From Lacibacter sp035299325 (GTDB taxonomy: Bacteria; Bacteroidota; Bacteroidia; Chitinophagales; Chitinophagaceae), in contig NZ_DATGWT010000001.1 in NCBI RefSeq assembly GCF_035299325.1, forward strand, positions 1-64,000: a stretch of DNA of 64,000 nucleotides, read 5' to 3'. The translations under genes and the position numbers were made by a program. The notes under the pieces are model-generated. The model worked only from the letters and a program-made list of their open reading frames with translations, had not been told where the DNA came from and made no database searches. How positions within the stretch are numbered: position 1 is the stretch's first letter; every line of letters starts with the position of its first letter. This document shows positions 7,212 to 16,130 of the stretch, one piece after another.

Positions 7212-9599
7212 ATGAACACGTCTGTAAAGCCAACGGTGAAATGCTATCATTGTGGTGATGAATGCATCAACGAAACAATTCAACTCGCCGACAAAAACTT
7301 TTGTTGCCAGGGTTGCAAAACCGTGTACCAGGTGCTCAACCAGAGTGATCTCTGCGATTACTACGAACTGAATCAAAACCCCGGCACCAGCCAACGCATT
7401 ACTGTTCGCAAAGACAAATTCTCTTTTTTAGATGATGAGAAGATCGAGCAGCAGCTCATCTCCTTTCGCAATACTGAGCAAACGCATGTAACCTTTTATT
7501 TACCGCAGATCCATTGCAGTTCCTGTTTATGGCTATTGGAAAATCTGCACCGGTTGAATGATTCTGTTATTTCTTCCCGTGTAAATTTCACCAGGAAAGA
7601 AGTAGCCATTGTGTTTGATCACCGCAGCACATCTTTACGCAGCGTTGCAGAATTACTCACCAGCATTGGTTACGAGCCCTACATCAGCCTGCAAAACCTG
7701 CAACAGGCGAAACCAAGAATTCAACGCAGCCTCATCTATCAACTGGGTGTGGCCGGTTTTTGTTTTGCCAACATCATGCTCATGAGTTTTCCTGAATACC
7801 TGGGATTGGAGGAAGCAGAGAAGAGCATGCAATCACTGTTCAGGTATTTCAATCTCATTTTAGCGATCCCGGTTTTTCTTTACAGCTCTCTCCCCTTCTA
7901 TCAAAGTGCATGGGGAAGTTTAAAACACAAATACCTCAACATTGATGCGCCTATTGCCTTAGCAATCATCATGACCTTTGGCAGAAGTTTATATGAAGTG
8001 TTGAGCAACACTGGTGGTGGTTATTTCGATTCAATGAGCGGTATTGTTTTCTTTATGCTCGTAGGTCGTGTACTGCAGGAAAAAACCTACCAGCAATTAT
8101 CGTTCGAACGTGATTATACTTCTTACTTCCCGATTGCTGTTACTGTTTTAAAAGATAAAAAAGAAATCCCCACAGCTTTGCCCGATATTAAAGCAGGTGA
8201 TACCATTCTCCTCCACAATGAAGAATTAATTCCCGTTGATGGTTTACTCACCAAAGGCAAAGCATTTATTGATTACAGTTTTGTTACCGGCGAATCGTTG
8301 CCTGTATTAAAAGAAATGGGTGAATTGTTATATGCAGGTGGTAAACAAACCGGCAGCAATATTGAATTGCTGGTGATGAAAGAAGTATCGCAGAGTTATC
8401 TTACCCGTTTATGGAACAACGGAGAAAAAACAAAACCGGAGAAGACCTCTTTTGTTGATGGGCTCAGCCGTTATTTCACCTGGATCGTTTTTGCATTGGC
8501 TGCCGCAGGTGCTTTGTACTGGAGTTTTTATGATGGGGTCAAAGCATGGAATGTGGTGACTACTATTTTAATTGTTGCCTGCCCTTGTGCATTATTACTC
8601 AGCAACAGTTTTACCAACGGAAATGTGTTACGCATCCTCAGCAAAAACAAACTTTACCTTCGCAATGCTCAAACCATTGAAGAAATGGCAAAGGCAACAC
8701 ATTTGGTGTTTGATAAAACAGGCACACTCACCACAACAGAAGAACAAGAAATTTCTTATACCGGCGAACCGTTCAGTGATGAAATTGCAGGAAGCGTGGC
8801 AGCAGTTGCTGCACAAAGCACACACCCGTTGAGTAAATTATTGGCAAAAGAATTACGTACTAGCGAAACCTATGAAGTAAGACAGTTTAGCGAAACAACC
8901 GGCAGAGGTATCAGTGGTATCGTAAATCACCGCATCATTACACTTGGTTCAGCAGAATTTGTAACAGGCGAAGAAGTAACGGTGTTCAATGGAAGTTCCG
9001 TGTATGTTTCTGTTGATGGAATATTGCTTGGCCATTTCAGCATCCGTAATCATTACAGGCCTTTTATCTTTCAACAGATCAGTGAACTAAGGAAACAATA
9101 CCGTATCTCTATTCTCTCAGGCGATAATGAAAGCGAACGCCTGAACCTGCAGCAAGAGCTGGGCATGGATGTGAAATTATTCTTCAACCAACATCCACAC
9201 GACAAGCTCAATTACATCAAAGAACTGCAACAGAAAGGCCAGAAAGTAATTATGATCGGCGATGGACTGAACGATGCCGGCGCATTGAAACAAAGCGATG
9301 CAGGTATTGCCGTTACCGAAAGTACCAACAACTTTACTCCTGCCAGTGACGGTATTCTTGAAGCCGACCGTTTGAACCGTCTTTCATCTTACCTCAAGTT
9401 TTCCAAAGCCAACAAACAGGTGGTGCTCGCCAGCTTTGTACTATCGATCGTTTATAATATCATCGGGCTGACGTTTGCATTGCAGGGAATTTTATCCCCC
9501 CTTGTTGCAGCTATCCTCATGCCTTCAAGTTCCATCAGTATTATCCTCCTCACGTTTGGTGCTTCTTCACTATATGCCCGCTTTCTGAGGCTGAACTAG
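7212..9599 (+). CDS. ccoI: Heavy-metal P1B-type ATPase, CcoI/FixI type copper exporter for cbb3 oxidase
   Basis: 795 residues from the ATG at 7212. The order is an N-terminal Cys cluster (CYHCGDEC, then CCQGC), an HMA-like domain with CSSC near residue 101, membrane helices, TGES near 357, the CPC metal-site helix (VACPCALLLS) near 457, the phosphorylated Asp in DKTGT near 501, HP in THPLSKLL, and GDGLNDAGALKQSD near 683. The double N-terminal Cys modules and the location directly before ccoS identify the FixI/CcoI group, which delivers copper for assembly of the CuB centre of cbb3 oxidase. It is transcribed from its own Crp-type promoter. Confidence 0.93.
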   Translation: MNTSVKPTVKCYHCGDECINETIQLADKNFCCQGCKTVYQVLNQSDLCDYYELNQNPGTSQRITVRKDKFSFLDDEKIEQQLISFRNTEQTHVTFYLPQIHCSSCLWLLENLHRLNDSVISSRVNFTRKEVAIVFDHRSTSLRSVAELLTSIGYEPYISLQNLQQAKPRIQRSLIYQLGVAGFCFANIMLMSFPEYLGLEEAEKSMQSLFRYFNLILAIPVFLYSSLPFYQSAWGSLKHKYLNIDAPIALAIIMTFGRSLYEVLSNTGGGYFDSMSGIVFFMLVGRVLQEKTYQQLSFERDYTSYFPIAVTVLKDKKEIPTALPDIKAGDTILLHNEELIPVDGLLTKGKAFIDYSFVTGESLPVLKEMGELLYAGGKQTGSNIELLVMKEVSQSYLTRLWNNGEKTKPEKTSFVDGLSRYFTWIVFALAAAGALYWSFYDGVKAWNVVTTILIVACPCALLLSNSFTNGNVLRILSKNKLYLRNAQTIEEMAKATHLVFDKTGTLTTTEEQEISYTGEPFSDEIAGSVAAVAAQSTHPLSKLLAKELRTSETYEVRQFSETTGRGISGIVNHRIITLGSAEFVTGEEVTVFNGSSVYVSVDGILLGHFSIRNHYRPFIFQQISELRKQYRISILSGDNESERLNLQQELGMDVKLFFNQHPHDKLNYIKELQQKGQKVIMIGDGLNDAGALKQSDAGIAVTESTNNFTPASDGILEADRLNRLSSYLKFSKANKQVVLASFVLSIVYNIIGLTFALQGILSPLVAAILMPSSSISIILLTFGASSLYARFLRLN

Positions 9600-9627
9600 A
9601 AAAAAACTGATTACGATCATAGCCGAT

Positions 9628-9693
9628 TTGATCAATGTCAACCATTTGTCTGATCATAGTCAGTCCTTGTCCCCTGCACTAAAAATAGTTTTA
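9628..9693 (+). promoter_or_regulatory. Double Crp/Fnr-type sites in front of the cbb3 oxidase operon
   Basis: The first site is TTGATCAATGTCAA at 9628-9641 (one base from the classic Fnr box TTGAT-N4-ATCAA; centre 9634.5). The second is CTGATCATAGTCAG at 9650-9663 (centre 9656.5). The box TAGTTTTA at 9686-9693 ends 58.5 and 36.5 bases downstream of the two centres. The sites are exactly 22 bp apart, two helical turns, so two dimers could bind on one face, giving a class I plus class II promoter. Confidence 0.68.
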
Positions 9694-9711
9694 CACCCGA
9701 AATAAGAACAT

Positions 9712-9906
9712 ATGAGCGTCATTATTTTATTACTCATTGCCAGCATATCGGTAGCCGCCCTTTTTCTCTGTGCTTTTTTGTGGAGCGTTAAAACGGGTCA
9801 GTACGATGATGAAACATCACCCCCCATGCGCATTTTATTCGACAACAACGTACCGGCAAAAACTGAATCCAGGCCAACGCAAACAACGAACAACTCAAAA
9901 CCATAG
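9712..9906 (+). CDS. ccoS: cbb3-type oxidase assembly protein CcoS
   Basis: 64 residues: one N-terminal transmembrane helix (IILLLIASISVAALFLCAFLW), then the family motif WSVKTGQYDDETSPPMRILFD; the run GQYDD-x-P-x-R-IL-D is diagnostic. CcoS is needed for putting haem and copper into the cbb3 catalytic subunit. It is the first gene of the oxidase operon, 13 bp before ccoNO. Confidence 0.93.
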   Translation: MSVIILLLIASISVAALFLCAFLWSVKTGQYDDETSPPMRILFDNNVPAKTESRPTQTTNNSKP

Positions 9907-9919
9907 ATAAACTGAAATT

Positions 9920-12052
9920 ATGCAACTAGAAAAATTTTACTACGACAACAAGATCGTAAAATACTTTGCCAATGCAACAGCCATTTGGGGACTGGTAGGT
10001 ATGCTTGTTGGTTTATGGGCAGCTATCCAGATCTATTATCCTGCAGCATCGCTTGATTATGCAGGTACTACGTTTGGCCGCCTTCGCCCCATTCATACCA
10101 ATGCTGTCATCTTTGCCTTTGTTGGTAACTGTATGTTTACAGGTATCTATTATTCGCTCCAACGCTTGTGTAAAGCAAGAATGTTCAGCGATAAATTAAG
10201 CTGGATCCATTTCTGGGGATGGCAATCGATCATTGTTGCTGCCGCCATTACATTATTCCTCGGTTTTACAACCGGTAAGGAATATGCAGAACTTGAATGG
10301 CCGATTGATATTATGATCACATTGGTTTGGGTTGTGTTTGGTATAAACATGTTCGGCACTATTTTCAAAAGAAGAGAAAGTCATTTATACGTAGCCATCT
10401 GGTTCTACATCGCTACCTGGATCACTGTTGCCATGCTGCACATTGTGAACTCATTTGAAATTCCGGTTTCATTGTTCAAAAGTTACAGCTGGTATGCAGG
10501 TGTGCAGGATGCCTTGGTACAATGGTGGTATGGCCACAATGCCGTTGCTTTCTTTTTAACAACTCCCATACTTGGTTTGATGTATTACTTCTTACCAAAA
10601 GCTGCTAACAGACCTGTTTACTCATATCGTTTATCCATCATCCACTTCTGGGCGCTCATATTTATTTATATATGGGCAGGCCCTCACCATTTGCTGTATA
10701 CCGCCCTGCCAGACTGGGCACAATCACTTGGCGTTGTTTTCAGCGTGATGTTGATTGCTCCAAGTTGGGGCGGTATGCTCAATGGTTTGTTTACACTGCG
10801 TGGCGCATGGGATAAAGTGCGAGAAGAACCCGTGTTGAAGTTCTTTGTGGTAGCTGTTACCTGTTATGGTATGGCTACGTTTGAAGGACCAATGCTGAGT
10901 TTAAAAAGTGTAAACGCTATTGCGCACTTTACTGACTGGATCGTTGGACACGTACACATTGGTGGTTTAGGCTGGAATGGGTTTATGGCTTTTGGTATGC
11001 TCTACTGGCTTGTACCAAAAATGTGGGGCACCAATATTTATTCAAAGAAACTGGCGAACAACCACTTCTGGTTAGGAACAATTGGTATTGTTATTTACGC
11101 AGTGCCTTTATACTGGGCAGGTTTCGCGCAGGCAGAAATGTGGAAGACGTTTACTGAATCAGGTCAGTTGAAATTCCAGTTTTTAGAAACGGTTACCAAC
11201 ATCATCCCCATGTACATTACACGTAGTGTAGGTGGAACGCTCTATCTCATTGGTGCGTTCATGATGGTGTACAATTTATATAAAACAGCGAAGCAAGGTA
11301 CATTCATTGCCAATGAGGAAGCAGAAGCTGCTCCATTGGCAAAACCTGAATCGCATGTAAAAGAACATTGGCATCGTTGGATCGAAAGAAGACCGGCAAC
11401 TTTATTAGTCTTCAGTTTGATCGTGGTAGCTATTGGTGGTATACTTGAAATTGTACCAACCTTCCTCATCAAATCAAACGTTCCAACTATTACGAGTGTA
11501 AAACCTTACACCGCATTAGAATTACAAGGTCGTGATATTTATATACGTGAAGGTTGTTATACCTGTCACTCACAAATGATCCGTCCGTTCCGTGATGAAG
11601 TAGCCCGTTATGGCGAATACTCCAAAGCAGGTGAATTTGTGTATGATCATCCTTTCCAGTGGGGAAGTAAACGCACAGGACCGGATCTTGCCCGTGTTGG
11701 TGGAAAATATCCTGACAGCTGGCATTACAATCACATGATGGAGCCATCATTAATGTCGCCCGGTTCTATTATGCCACGTTATGGCTGGTTGCTCGATGAT
11801 AATCTTGATACAGCTTCAACACCTGCCAAAATAAGAGCCATGCAAACACTGGGTGTGCCTTATTCAAAAGGTTATGATCAGCAGGCGAACAAAGACCTCA
11901 TGACACAGGCCAACAGCATACGCATCAGTTTAAAAATGGATAAGATTGAAACGCCTGCAAACAAAGAGATCATTGCATTGATCGCTTATTTACAACGGTT
12001 AGGTAAAGACATTAAAGCTGAGAAGAAAACAGAAACAGCATCAGCTGATTAA
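9920..12052 (+). CDS. ccoNO: Fused cbb3 cytochrome c oxidase subunits I and II (CcoN-CcoO)
   Basis: 710 residues. The N-terminal ~480 residues are CcoN: twelve or so helices with haem and CuB histidines in RPIHTN, YGHNAV, GPHHLLY and GHVHIGG. A linker (HVKEHWHRWIERRP) and one helix lead into CcoO, with a haem c site CYTCH near residue 546, followed by SQMIRPFRDEV and the methionine ligand region SIMPRYGWLL. In most proteobacteria N and O are separate; the fusion is the usual state in Bacteroidota. The enzyme reduces O2 with high affinity and pumps protons. Confidence 0.96.
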   Translation: MQLEKFYYDNKIVKYFANATAIWGLVGMLVGLWAAIQIYYPAASLDYAGTTFGRLRPIHTNAVIFAFVGNCMFTGIYYSLQRLCKARMFSDKLSWIHFWGWQSIIVAAAITLFLGFTTGKEYAELEWPIDIMITLVWVVFGINMFGTIFKRRESHLYVAIWFYIATWITVAMLHIVNSFEIPVSLFKSYSWYAGVQDALVQWWYGHNAVAFFLTTPILGLMYYFLPKAANRPVYSYRLSIIHFWALIFIYIWAGPHHLLYTALPDWAQSLGVVFSVMLIAPSWGGMLNGLFTLRGAWDKVREEPVLKFFVVAVTCYGMATFEGPMLSLKSVNAIAHFTDWIVGHVHIGGLGWNGFMAFGMLYWLVPKMWGTNIYSKKLANNHFWLGTIGIVIYAVPLYWAGFAQAEMWKTFTESGQLKFQFLETVTNIIPMYITRSVGGTLYLIGAFMMVYNLYKTAKQGTFIANEEAEAAPLAKPESHVKEHWHRWIERRPATLLVFSLIVVAIGGILEIVPTFLIKSNVPTITSVKPYTALELQGRDIYIREGCYTCHSQMIRPFRDEVARYGEYSKAGEFVYDHPFQWGSKRTGPDLARVGGKYPDSWHYNHMMEPSLMSPGSIMPRYGWLLDDNLDTASTPAKIRAMQTLGVPYSKGYDQQANKDLMTQANSIRISLKMDKIETPANKEIIALIAYLQRLGKDIKAEKKTETASAD

Positions 12053-12075
12053 TTCAAACACGTAAAGACAGTAAT

Positions 12076-12234
12076 ATGAAATTTATCAACTACCTCGAAA
12101 AGATCAGCAACGTAAGTTTTTACGGTTTGACTTCCTTTCTCATCTTCTTCATTTTCTTCTGCGCCGTGTTCATTTATGTGCTGCGTGCCAGCAAAAAAGA
12201 AATGAATGAACGCAGCCGTATTCCATTAGACTAA
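12076..12234 (+). CDS. ccoQ: CcoQ-like small subunit of cbb3 oxidase
   Basis: A 52-residue ORF between ccoNO and ccoP. It starts MKFINYLEKISNVSFYG, has one membrane helix (LTSFLIFFIFFCAVFIYVL), and a charged tail RASKKEMNERSRIPLD. The position, size and single helix fit CcoQ/FixQ, which stabilises the cbb3 complex. The gaps are 23 bp and 18 bp, so it is clearly in the operon. The start is the only ATG in the frame that precedes the helix. Confidence 0.85.
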   Translation: MKFINYLEKISNVSFYGLTSFLIFFIFFCAVFIYVLRASKKEMNERSRIPLD

Positions 12235-12252
12235 TAAAATAAACTTAAAGCC

Positions 12253-13428
12253 ATGTTCACATACAGATCAAATTATCTGAAACCATTTTTACGGAAGCTG
12301 TTGCTTATGCTGCCGCTGTTAACAGCAGGCGGCGTGGTTACTGCTCAAACAACATCCGGTGCTCCTGCTCCCTCTATTTGGGACAACCCACTTGCACTTA
12401 CTATGCTGGCTATCATCTTTGTTTTACTACTGGTGATCGCATTATTGGCAAATGTGGTGTTGGGAACGGCCCGTCTTCATTTCGATAAACAAAGGAAAAA
12501 AAATAATGCTGCACAAACCATAACAGCTATTGCGTTATTTCTTTTACCAATGATGGCATCAGCACAGGAAACTGCAGAAGCTGCTGCACCTGAAGGTCCA
12601 ACTTCTATTGGCGGTTTATCAGCTACCACATTCTGGTTACTTTCCACAGTTATTGCAATAGAGTTCCTGGTAATTATTGTGATGGGATTATTTGTAAAAA
12701 GTTTTCTTGCAAAAGAAAAAGTGACACTTGCTGTTGTTGAAGAAACAGCTGCTGCAAAACCTTCTTCTTTTAAAGTATGGTGGGATAAGCTCAATAGCTT
12801 TAAACCAATGGAACAGGAAGCTGATATTGATCTAGGTCATGATTATGATGGCATCCGTGAGCTTGATAACCGAATGCCACCGTGGTGGATCTATGGTTTT
12901 TATTTAACCATTATTGTTGCAGGAATTTACATCTGGCGTTATCATATTGCTGAAACAGCTCCGCTCAGCAAACAGGAATTTGAAATTGCCATGAAACATG
13001 CTGAAGAAGAGAAAGCAGCTTACCTCGCAAAAGCAGCGAATAATATTGATGAGAACACGGTTACACTCATCACCGACAAAGCAGCTATTGATGCAGGTAA
13101 AAATAATTTCATTCAAATGTGTGCTGCGTGTCATGGTAAAGCCGGCGAAGGCATTGTTGGACCAAACTTAACTGATGATTACTGGCTGAATGGTGGCAGC
13201 ATAAAAGATATTTTCAAAACTATTAAATACGGCCGTCCTGAAAAAGGAATGAAGAGCTGGCAGGATGATTATTCGCCTGTGCAAATTGCACAACTGGCAA
13301 GTTTTATCAAATCATTACACGGCACTAATCCACCAAACGCAAAAGACAAACAAGGCGATCTGTACAAAGAAAACGCTGCTCCTGCACAGGATTCAGCAAC
13401 TGCAAAAAAAGACGTAGTCAGCAACTGA
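12253..13428 (+). CDS. ccoP: cbb3 oxidase cytochrome c subunit CcoP, monohaem form
   Basis: 391 residues: hydrophobic leader, two further membrane segments before residue 160, the FixP N-terminal signature (LDNRMPPWWIYGFYLTII) near residue 210, then a single cytochrome c domain with CAACH near residue 291 and a Met region KGMKSW. Proteobacterial CcoP has two CxxCH motifs; here I find only one, as is common in Bacteroidota. The N-terminal ~150 residues, including a signal-like first helix and a second low-complexity Ala-rich stretch, are additional to the minimal family. Confidence 0.92.
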   Translation: MFTYRSNYLKPFLRKLLLMLPLLTAGGVVTAQTTSGAPAPSIWDNPLALTMLAIIFVLLLVIALLANVVLGTARLHFDKQRKKNNAAQTITAIALFLLPMMASAQETAEAAAPEGPTSIGGLSATTFWLLSTVIAIEFLVIIVMGLFVKSFLAKEKVTLAVVEETAAAKPSSFKVWWDKLNSFKPMEQEADIDLGHDYDGIRELDNRMPPWWIYGFYLTIIVAGIYIWRYHIAETAPLSKQEFEIAMKHAEEEKAAYLAKAANNIDENTVTLITDKAAIDAGKNNFIQMCAACHGKAGEGIVGPNLTDDYWLNGGSIKDIFKTIKYGRPEKGMKSWQDDYSPVQIAQLASFIKSLHGTNPPNAKDKQGDLYKENAAPAQDSATAKKDVVSN

Positions 13429-13439
13429 GGAATACATAA

Positions 13440-14858
13440 ATGAATACAGACGGTAACATACAGACACAATCAAACAAAGAATCGTTCCGTGACACGCTTG
13501 CAACAATAGATGCACAGGGAAAACGGAAATGGATCTTTGCGCAAAAACCAAAGGGGAAATTCTATAACATACGTACTTATGTAAGTTTCTTTTTCTTCCT
13601 GCTGTTTGTAGCACTTCCGTTTATTCAAATGAACGGACGGCCATTGTTCCTGTTCAATATTCCGCAGGCGAAATTTATTCTGTTTGGAAAAGTCTTCTGG
13701 CCACAGGATTTTTTCATCTTCGGAATTATCATGATCACATTCATTGTGTTCATTGTATTGTTTACTTCTGCTTTCGGTCGTTTGTTCTGTGGCTGGATCT
13801 GTCCGCAAACCATCTTTATGGAAATGCTCTTCCGTAAACTGGAATATGCAATTGAAGGCAGTGCTGCCAAACAAAAGTTAATGGCTGCCGGTCCGTGGAC
13901 AACCGAAAAGATCGTTCGCAAAACAAGTAAACATGTTGTATTCTATTTGCTGGCGTTCATTATTGCAAATTTATTCCTGGCTTACATCATAGGTGTGCAG
14001 GAATTATGGGCCATGATGAAACATCCTGCTGCTAATGTTGGCACCATTGCAGCACTCATGGTTTTTTCATTTGTGTTTTATGCAGTGTATGCATTTTTTC
14101 GTGAACAGGCTTGCACGGTTGTTTGCCCTTACGGACGATTACAAGGTGTATTGCTTGATAAAAACTCAATGGTGGTGGCGTATGATTATAAGCGTGGGGA
14201 AGAACGGAAAAAGTTCGATAAAAAGGAAGAACGTACAGCAGGTGATTGTATCGATTGTTTTCAATGTGTTAAGGTTTGCCCTACAGGTATTGACATTCGC
14301 AACGGTACACAAATGGAATGTGTGGGTTGCACGGCCTGTATTGACGCCTGCGATCATATGATGGAAAGTGTAGGTTTTAAAAAAGGGTTGATACGCTATG
14401 CAAGTGAGAACGGCATAGCCAATCATGAAAAGCTGCATTACACACGTCGTATGAAAATGTACACAGGCTTGCTGGCTGTATTGCTCATTTTGCTCACAAC
14501 ATTACTGTTGTCACAAAAAGATGTGAAAGCAACTGTAATGCGTACGCCGGGTTTATTGTACCAGGAAAAAGGGAAAGACAGTGTTTCGAACCTGTACAAC
14601 ATTAAAGTGGTGAATAAAACCATGAATGATATTCCGCTTACCGTGAAACTAGAAGATGGTGATGGCAATGTGCAAGTGGTAGGTAAGAATATCAATGTGC
14701 AAAAAGAAGGACAAGGTTCAGGATCTTTTTTTATCACTATTCCGAAAACACGTATTCAGCAACGGAAAACGGTTCTAAAAATTGGACTCTACCAGGGAGA
14801 TAAACGAATTGATATTGTAAAAACAAGTTTCCTCGGGCCACTTTATTCAAACAACTAA
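13440..14858 (+). CDS. ccoG: Cytochrome c oxidase accessory protein CcoG (RdxA/FixG), 4Fe-4S
   Basis: 472 residues with several membrane helices in the first 220 residues, including RLFCGWICPQTIFMEM and CTVVCPYGRLQGVL, then two ferredoxin-type clusters: CIDCFQCVKVCP and CVGCTACIDACD around residues 270-305. The C-terminal ~110 residues form an Ig-like periplasmic domain. In other bacteria CcoG reduces copper for cbb3 assembly. It is 11 bp after ccoP. Confidence 0.95.
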   Translation: MNTDGNIQTQSNKESFRDTLATIDAQGKRKWIFAQKPKGKFYNIRTYVSFFFFLLFVALPFIQMNGRPLFLFNIPQAKFILFGKVFWPQDFFIFGIIMITFIVFIVLFTSAFGRLFCGWICPQTIFMEMLFRKLEYAIEGSAAKQKLMAAGPWTTEKIVRKTSKHVVFYLLAFIIANLFLAYIIGVQELWAMMKHPAANVGTIAALMVFSFVFYAVYAFFREQACTVVCPYGRLQGVLLDKNSMVVAYDYKRGEERKKFDKKEERTAGDCIDCFQCVKVCPTGIDIRNGTQMECVGCTACIDACDHMMESVGFKKGLIRYASENGIANHEKLHYTRRMKMYTGLLAVLLILLTTLLLSQKDVKATVMRTPGLLYQEKGKDSVSNLYNIKVVNKTMNDIPLTVKLEDGDGNVQVVGKNINVQKEGQGSGSFFITIPKTRIQQRKTVLKIGLYQGDKRIDIVKTSFLGPLYSNN

Positions 14859-14862
14859 AATA

Positions 14863-15312
14863 ATGACAATGACACTGAATTGGGGACATAAGATAACGCT
14901 GGCATTCTCTGCATTTGTTGTGTTCATGTTTGTAATGGTTTACAAAAGCATGAAAACTGATTTCCAGTTGGTGACCAAAGAATATTATAAAGATGAGCTG
15001 GCTTATCAGCAGGTGATCGACGGCACAAACCGTGCAAATAAGTTGAGCGGCAGTGTAGTGGTAACACAGGCGAATAATGAACTTATTATTCAACTGCCAA
15101 CAGAGATGAGGGGGAAGGCAATCAGTGGCAACATCTGGCTCTATTGCTCTTCTGATGACAAGAAAGATCGCAGACTTGAACTGGCGGTTGATGAAAATGG
15201 TAAGCAGGTGATCAACAGTAAAAACATGTTGCCTGCAAACTATTTATTAAAAGTTACATGGAAAGCAGACGAGTTGAGTTATTACAATGAACAACACATC
15301 GAATTAAAATGA
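14863..15312 (+). CDS. ccoH: FixH/CcoH family protein
   Basis: 149 residues: an N-terminal membrane helix (ITLAFSAFVVFMFVMVYKS), the family motif DFQLVTKEYYKDELAYQQVIDG, then a beta-rich periplasmic domain. FixH/CcoH binds nascent cbb3 oxidase and is needed for its stability. It is 4 bp after ccoG and its stop overlaps the next start in ATGA, so the four genes are coupled. Confidence 0.92.
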   Translation: MTMTLNWGHKITLAFSAFVVFMFVMVYKSMKTDFQLVTKEYYKDELAYQQVIDGTNRANKLSGSVVVTQANNELIIQLPTEMRGKAISGNIWLYCSSDDKKDRRLELAVDENGKQVINSKNMLPANYLLKVTWKADELSYYNEQHIELK

Positions 15313-16016
15313 TAACAGAAGCAATTACAGGTGGTTTGATCCTGGGTGCATTCAGCAGCCTGCACTGCATTGGCATGTGCGGACCGCTGGCATTAGCACT
15401 GCCTGTACAGCATTTACCTTTATGGCAGCAACGTATTGCAGCACTCATGTATAATGCAGGCCGCATTATTACCTATGCATTGTTCGGTTTGCTGTTTGGC
15501 ATTGCGGGACGTGGTTTGTATATGGCAGGCTTCCAGCAATGGTTATCCATCATCAGTGGTGCTGTTATTCTTGTGTTCATCATTAATTACTATTTGTTGA
15601 AAAAAGCCTGGCAACCAAAATGGACGTTGAAGTTGCATGGAGCTGTACAACAACTCATGATCAAAACGCTGCGTACCGATCGTAAGGAAGCATACCTGTT
15701 GCTCGGCATGGTCAATGGATTGCTGCCCTGCGGCATGGTGTATGTGGCACTTGCAGCAGCATTAAATTTTCGTGAAGTGCAGCAGAGTGTATTGTTCATG
15801 AGTGCCTTTGGTGCCGGTACTATTCCGTTAATGTTATTGTTAAGCATAGCAGGGAGCAGTTTTTCTTTCACGATACGTGGACGTATTAAAAAAGTTGTTC
15901 CTTATTTAATGACCGTGATGGCCGTATTGTTAATACTGCGTGGAATGAACCTTGGGATCCCGTTCATAAGCCCGGTAATGGCTGGCGAACCGGCTGCCGC
16001 AATACCTTGTCACTAA
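15309..16016 (+). CDS. SafE/DsbD-like membrane protein in the cbb3 operon
   Basis: 235 residues and about six membrane helices. It starts with the motif LHCIGMCGPLALALP (two cysteines), and has NGLLPCGMVYVALAAAL in the second half; this is the DsbD_2/sulfite exporter TauE-SafE pattern. In many cbb3 operons this protein follows FixH and is thought to take part in copper or thiol handling during assembly; the transported species is not known. The ATGA overlap with ccoH shows it is part of the operon. No terminator is obvious after it. Confidence 0.85.
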   Translation: MITEAITGGLILGAFSSLHCIGMCGPLALALPVQHLPLWQQRIAALMYNAGRIITYALFGLLFGIAGRGLYMAGFQQWLSIISGAVILVFIINYYLLKKAWQPKWTLKLHGAVQQLMIKTLRTDRKEAYLLLGMVNGLLPCGMVYVALAAALNFREVQQSVLFMSAFGAGTIPLMLLLSIAGSSFSFTIRGRIKKVVPYLMTVMAVLLILRGMNLGIPFISPVMAGEPAAAIPCH

Positions 16017-16027
16017 TGCCAAACCGT

Positions 16028-16093
16028 ATGATTAGTATCAGCAGGGCTATTGATAGCAGTTATTTACAAGGGCAGCGGCAAAAATTAGCTTTG
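16028..16093 (+). promoter_or_regulatory. Promoter with Crp/Fnr-type site, gene at 16131
   Basis: The palindrome ATGATTAGTATCAG lies at 16028-16041 (centre 16034.5). The exact -7 box TAGCTTTG at 16086-16093 ends 58.5 bases downstream, the same distance as at trxA, hsp20 and the upstream ccoS site. Confidence 0.62.
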
Positions 16094-16130
16094 CTAAACA
16101 GTGTAACTCTATTGTTCACTTTGAAATACA

